A program made the position numbers and the translations under genes. DNA of 64,000 nt from Thalassobius sp047123305 (lineage in GTDB: Bacteria; Pseudomonadota; Alphaproteobacteria; Rhodobacterales; Rhodobacteraceae). Numbering within the stretch: position 1 is the stretch's first letter; each line of letters starts with the position of its first letter. The notes under the pieces were generated by a model, which made no database searches, was not told the DNA's origin, and saw only the letters and a list, made by a program, of their open reading frames with translations. The stretch is from NCBI RefSeq assembly GCF_047123305.1, contig NZ_CP138918.1, positions 1,798,001 through 1,862,000 on the forward strand, in the 5' to 3' direction. Positions 61,210 through 64,000 of this stretch are shown here, one piece after another.

Positions 61210-62232
61210 TTGCCAACCAGCACCATGACCCACCCCGATGACCCTGACAGCCTCAGCGAAGCCGTACTGGAATTTCCCGACAATCGTTTGCTGATCGACC
61301 TTTGTGGCGAGTATGACCGCAATCTGGCGGCGATAGAGCAGAAGATGGGGGTGCATATCCTGCGCCGGGGCAACCAATTGTCTGTGCATGGCGGCAGCGA
61401 AGCCGTGGCCGAGTGCGAGGCCGTGTTGCAGGGGCTCTATGAGCGCCTGGAGGAAGGCCGCGAGGTCGAATCGGGTGATATCGATCGTGAGATCCGCATG
61501 GGGCCCGGCGACGAGGCCGCAGCCGATGGCGCGCGGGATGGCGATCAGCTGGAGATGTTCCGCGGTGGTCGGGTCGAGATCAAGACCCGCAAGAAACGGG
61601 TGGAACCACGCACCGAGGCGCAGCAGGCCTATGTGAAGAGCCTGTTCGAAAACGAACTGGCCTTTGGCATTGGCCCGGCCGGCACCGGCAAAACCTATCT
61701 GGCTGTTGCGGTTGGGGTGTCGATGTTCATAGACGGTGCGGTGGATCGCATCATCCTCAGCCGTCCGGCGGTTGAGGCAGGCGAAAAGCTGGGCTACCTG
61801 CCCGGTGATATGAAGGACAAGGTCGATCCTTACATGCAGCCGCTTTATGACGCGCTGAATGACTTCCTGCCTGCCAAACAGGTGGCAAAGCTGATCGAAG
61901 AGAAACGGATCGAGATTGCCCCTCTGGCTTTTATGCGTGGGCGGACGCTGGCGAATGCCTTTGTGGTGCTCGATGAAGCGCAAAACGCCACGTCGATGCA
62001 GATGAAAATGTTCCTGACCCGCCTGGGCGAAGGTTCACGCATGGTGATCACCGGTGACCGGTCGCAGGTGGATCTGCCCCGGGGCGTGTCCTCAGGCCTG
62101 CATGATGCGGAGCGCATGCTGCAGCGGATCCCTAAGATCAGCTTCAACTACTTCACCTCCAAGGACGTGGTACGCCACCCGCTGGTTGCTGCCATCATCG
62201 AGGCCTATGAGAAGGAAGAGGCGCGGGGCTAG
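61210..62232 (+). CDS. phoH: PhoH family ATPase
   Basis: 340 residues. Starts at a TTG (61210) with AAGGAG six bases before; an ATG at 61225 is less well spaced. N-terminal KH-like region (VHILRRGNQLSVHGGSEAVAE), then a P-loop ATPase with GPAGTGKTYLAVAVGV and ILSRPAVEAGEKLGYLPGDM, Walker B FVVLDEAQNATSMQMKMFLTRLG and TGDRSQVDLP. Part of the common miaB-phoH-ybeY-corC order linked to RNA maturation. Confidence 0.95.
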   Translation: MPTSTMTHPDDPDSLSEAVLEFPDNRLLIDLCGEYDRNLAAIEQKMGVHILRRGNQLSVHGGSEAVAECEAVLQGLYERLEEGREVESGDIDREIRMGPGDEAAADGARDGDQLEMFRGGRVEIKTRKKRVEPRTEAQQAYVKSLFENELAFGIGPAGTGKTYLAVAVGVSMFIDGAVDRIILSRPAVEAGEKLGYLPGDMKDKVDPYMQPLYDALNDFLPAKQVAKLIEEKRIEIAPLAFMRGRTLANAFVVLDEAQNATSMQMKMFLTRLGEGSRMVITGDRSQVDLPRGVSSGLHDAERMLQRIPKISFNYFTSKDVVRHPLVAAIIEAYEKEEARG

Positions 62233-62246
62233 GCCCGCGCTGATTT

Positions 62247-62281
62247 CCGCCTCCGGCGGGGATATTTGAACCAAGAAGAAA
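62247..62281 (-). repeat. Dispersed intergenic repeat, copy B
   Basis: Reverse-complement match of 57309-57343 (29 of 35 bases), directly after phoH. The shared GC-rich palindrome and AT-rich flank suggest a mobile palindromic element or transcription signal. Confidence 0.7.
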
Positions 62282-62301
62282 GGGCGGCGTTTTGCTGCCC
62301 T

Positions 62302-62907
62302 TTAGTTTTGGCGCCAGCTGTCAATCAGTGTGGCTGCGGCGATGCCAACGGTCTGAGGGGCGGCGTTCTCAGCGGCGGATTTGTTGGTGATGTTGCGGCT
62401 CATGGACAGGGCCAGAAGAACCTCGGCGCCGATCGCGCAGTCGAAATCCGGCGCAAGCTCGCCCGAATCACGGGCCTGTTGCAGCGCCGTTGCAAAGGCC
62501 GCCCGCAATTGGGTGAAATATCTGGCCGCCCGCAGGTTCACCTCTTCGTCGCTGCGTGGGAAGGCGAGGATCGAGTTGATCATCAGGCAGCCATGACAAA
62601 GTTGCGGCCGCAGTGCTTCAGGGGCGGGCAGATCCTGCAGCCAGGCCGATAGACCGTCCAGTTTTCCTGTTTGCATCGCTGGCGCGAGGTGCTTGTCAAA
62701 CATATCCAGGTAGTGGTCCAGTGCCTTGAGAAACAGGGCCTTTTTGCCGCCGTAGCTGGTTTGCAGAGTGAAGCGGGTGATACCGGTTTCTTCCTCAATC
62801 TGGCGGGTGCCAAGGGCGTGGTAGCCTTCGCGCCAGAACAGCAGCATTGCCGCCATCAAGGCGGCGTCTGGATCGGTTTTTTTTGGGCGCGCCATCGGTA
62901 TCTCCAA
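62302..62907 (-). CDS. TetR-family repressor
   Basis: 201 residues. Helix-turn-helix TRQIEEETGITRFTLQTSYGGKKALFLKAL, followed by a helical ligand domain (GCLMINSILAFPRSDEEVNLRAARYFTQL). Divergent from a MAPEG protein with two palindromes between, so it probably controls that gene and itself. Ligand unknown. Confidence 0.9.
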   Translation of the reverse strand: MEIPMARPKKTDPDAALMAAMLLFWREGYHALGTRQIEEETGITRFTLQTSYGGKKALFLKALDHYLDMFDKHLAPAMQTGKLDGLSAWLQDLPAPEALRPQLCHGCLMINSILAFPRSDEEVNLRAARYFTQLRAAFATALQQARDSGELAPDFDCAIGAEVLLALSMSRNITNKSAAENAAPQTVGIAAATLIDSWRQN

Positions 62908-62922
62908 GTCTTGCGTTGACTT

Positions 62923-62962
62923 TCTATCCAGCTGGATAGATTAATCTAGTCATGTGGATAGA
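62923..62962. promoter_or_regulatory. Two operator sites for the TetR repressor
   Basis: A perfect 18-bp palindrome TCTATCCAGCTGGATAGA (62923-62940) and an imperfect copy TCTAGTCATGTGGATAGA (62945-62962), centres 22 bases apart (two turns). The spacing allows two dimers on the same face. Confidence 0.8.
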
Positions 62963-63013
62963 ATGCTGCATTTGCGGGAGAACCGCAAGCGGCGCAGATA
63001 GATGGAGAAGGTT

Positions 63014-63409
63014 ATGGCGGTTGAAATGGCATTGTTGTGGTTCGGGGTTCTGACCTTGGCCACATTGAGTATTGAAATTCAGACCACTTACATCGTGCAT
63101 GGGTTTGGCTTCGGGTTTTCCTCCAATCGGCCCAAGGTCGAACGTTCGGGGCTGCCGCTGCGGATTTCCCGTGCCTACAACAATCAGGTGGAAAGTGCGG
63201 CCTATATCGTGCCGATCCTTGCCGCGGCTGTCTTCATGGGGGCAGCCACACCGGCGATCGAAACGGCGGCGATGGTGGTGGTTCTGGCGCGGCTGGGGTT
63301 TGTGGTGATGTATTATAGCGGCATCCATTTTGCCCGAGTGCCGTTCTTTTTGGTATCGGTGCTGGCGCTGCTCTACATGGTCTATGCGCTGGTGACTTCT
63401 GTGTCGTAA
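63014..63409 (+). CDS. MAPEG-family membrane protein
   Basis: 131 residues with about four membrane helices (MALLWFGVLTLATLSIEIQTTY, YIVPILAAAVFMGA, AAMVVVLARLGFVVMYYSG, FFLVSVLALLYMVYAL). ESAAYIVPIL and ARLGFVVMYYSGIHFARVPFF are MAPEG features. Members are glutathione-linked or eicosanoid membrane enzymes; function here unknown. ATG at 63014 with AGAAGG ahead. Divergent from TetR. Confidence 0.8.
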   Translation: MAVEMALLWFGVLTLATLSIEIQTTYIVHGFGFGFSSNRPKVERSGLPLRISRAYNNQVESAAYIVPILAAAVFMGAATPAIETAAMVVVLARLGFVVMYYSGIHFARVPFFLVSVLALLYMVYALVTSVS

Positions 63410-63454
63410 TCGGTTTTGCTTTCCCCGCGCGATCGGTTGCGATATGCGCGGGGC

Positions 63455-63949
63455 ATGACTGTTGATGTGGTAATAGAAGACCCGCGTTGGGAAGAGGCCG
63501 GACTGGAAACACTGGCCGTGGTTGCATCTGACGCAACGCTGGTGCAACTGGGCTTTGATCCGGAGGCCTGGGAGCTCTGTGTGATGGGCTGCGACGACGC
63601 CCGCATCGCCGAGCTGAACGAAGAATTTCGGGATAAGGGCAAGGCGACCAACGTGTTGTCCTGGCCTTCGGAGGAACGCGGCGCTGCCGAGGACGGTGGC
63701 ACACCTGAGGCGCCGGAAGGGCCTGATCCCGAACTTGGCGATATTGCGATTGCCTATGAAACCTGCCTGCGCGAAGCTGAGGCTGCCGCCAAGCCCTTTG
63801 CCGATCACCTCACCCATCTGTTGGTCCACGCAACCCTGCATTTGCTGGGCTACGATCACATCCGTGACAAGGATGCCACGTTGATGGAGGGGATTGAGGT
63901 CGAAATACTTGGCAAAATGGGTCTGCCTGACCCATATAATGGAGAATAA
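63455..63949 (+). CDS. ybeY: Endoribonuclease YbeY (rRNA maturation factor)
   Basis: 164 residues. Metal site HATLHLLGYDHIRDKDA gives the H-x3-H-x5-H triad; ATNVLSWPSEE and LGDIAIAYE are family features. The insert between them (ERGAAEDGGTPEAPEGPDPE) is acidic and somewhat long. Matures 16S rRNA 3' ends. Start ATG 63455; the upstream frame is not supported. Confidence 0.95.
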   Translation: MTVDVVIEDPRWEEAGLETLAVVASDATLVQLGFDPEAWELCVMGCDDARIAELNEEFRDKGKATNVLSWPSEERGAAEDGGTPEAPEGPDPELGDIAIAYETCLREAEAAAKPFADHLTHLLVHATLHLLGYDHIRDKDATLMEGIEVEILGKMGLPDPYNGE

Positions 63950-63989
63950 CGGGGCGGTTTTGCCTCGGATGTGAACTTGGAAAGGTAAA

Positions 63990-64000
63990 ATGGGCGACGG
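63990..64000 (+). CDS. Start of a CorC/HlyC-like CBS-domain protein (partial)
   Basis: Only ATGGGCGACGG (Met-Gly-Asp...) is visible, with GGAAAGG ahead. In related genomes ybeY is followed by a hemolysin/CorC family gene starting MGD; the identification rests on this order alone. Confidence 0.4.

Noticed and set aside
1..64000. CRISPR arrays, insertion sequences, prophage or integrases
   Set aside because: No spaced repeat array, transposase or integrase motif was found in any frame; the repeats seen are short and isolated.

Overview
This 64 kb window looks like a chromosomal segment of a marine Rhodobacteraceae (Roseobacter group: Phaeobacter, Leisingera, Ruegeria or a close relative). It is GC-rich and gene-dense. 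Supporting evidence is the gene content and order: an Irr-type Fur regulator divergent from fabA-fabB, phoH-ybeY-corC order, an NDUFS4-like complex I subunit, a pca/pob aromatic pathway, and many short 4-bp ATGA or TGATG gene overlaps. I found no phage, insertion sequence, CRISPR array or plasmid origin. The assignment to family is inference from family-level recognition; genus is not resolved.

Layout. 1-6 kb: BMP-type ABC uptake system (partial ATPase plus binding protein), rimI, tsaB, nfu with an Irr-type palindrome upstream, ClbS/DfsB-like protein, universal stress protein, small secreted protein, YbaK-like deacylase. 6-7.6 kb: a small disturbed stretch with paired 55-bp repeats, a 167-bp duplicated piece of uvrB and a frameshifted leucine-rich-repeat gene. 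7.6-12 kb: uvrB, small enzymes, tRNA-Arg(UCU). 12-16 kb: a chemoreceptor and an NreA/NreB-like nickel/cobalt repressor-exporter pair with a double operator.

16-21.4 kb holds the most important locus: an IclR regulator divergent from four enzymes that match the beta-hydroxyaspartate cycle (bhcR-bhcABCD). Together these turn two glyoxylate into one oxaloacetate without losing carbon as CO2. Homology annotation alone would call them serine-glyoxylate aminotransferase, threonine dehydratase, D-threonine aldolase and ornithine cyclodeaminase. A peroxiredoxin-like protein lacking its peroxidatic cysteine is fused tightly behind bhcD. Immediately next (22-32 kb) is a purine-salvage/degradation operon: LysR regulators, xdhABC, an NCS2 permease and guanine deaminase. 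Because purine ring breakdown can end in glyoxylate, the two loci may be functionally linked; this is inference.

32-36 kb: a GMC oxidoreductase, a class III aminotransferase preceded by a leader that can fold as an attenuator, and a phosphoglycolate-phosphatase-like HAD protein. 36-50 kb: pobR-pobA, aroQ, an SDR, modABC (molybdate for the Xdh molybdopterin enzyme), a SqrR/BigR-like persulfide-sensor-type ArsR, an alcohol dehydrogenase, a Tet-family MFS exporter and a tightly coupled pcaDCHG-esterase-pcaB operon with a long palindrome in its promoter region but no adjacent pcaQ. 50-54 kb: an endonuclease/phosphatase-family protein and a three-gene operon (haloacid dehalogenase, hydrolase, threonine dehydratase-like). 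54-64 kb: mostly housekeeping: FKBP isomerase, irr, fabA, fabB, miaB, an OmpA-like protein and a lipoprotein sharing a motif, phoH, a TetR/MAPEG pair with two operators, ybeY and the first codons of a CorC-like gene.
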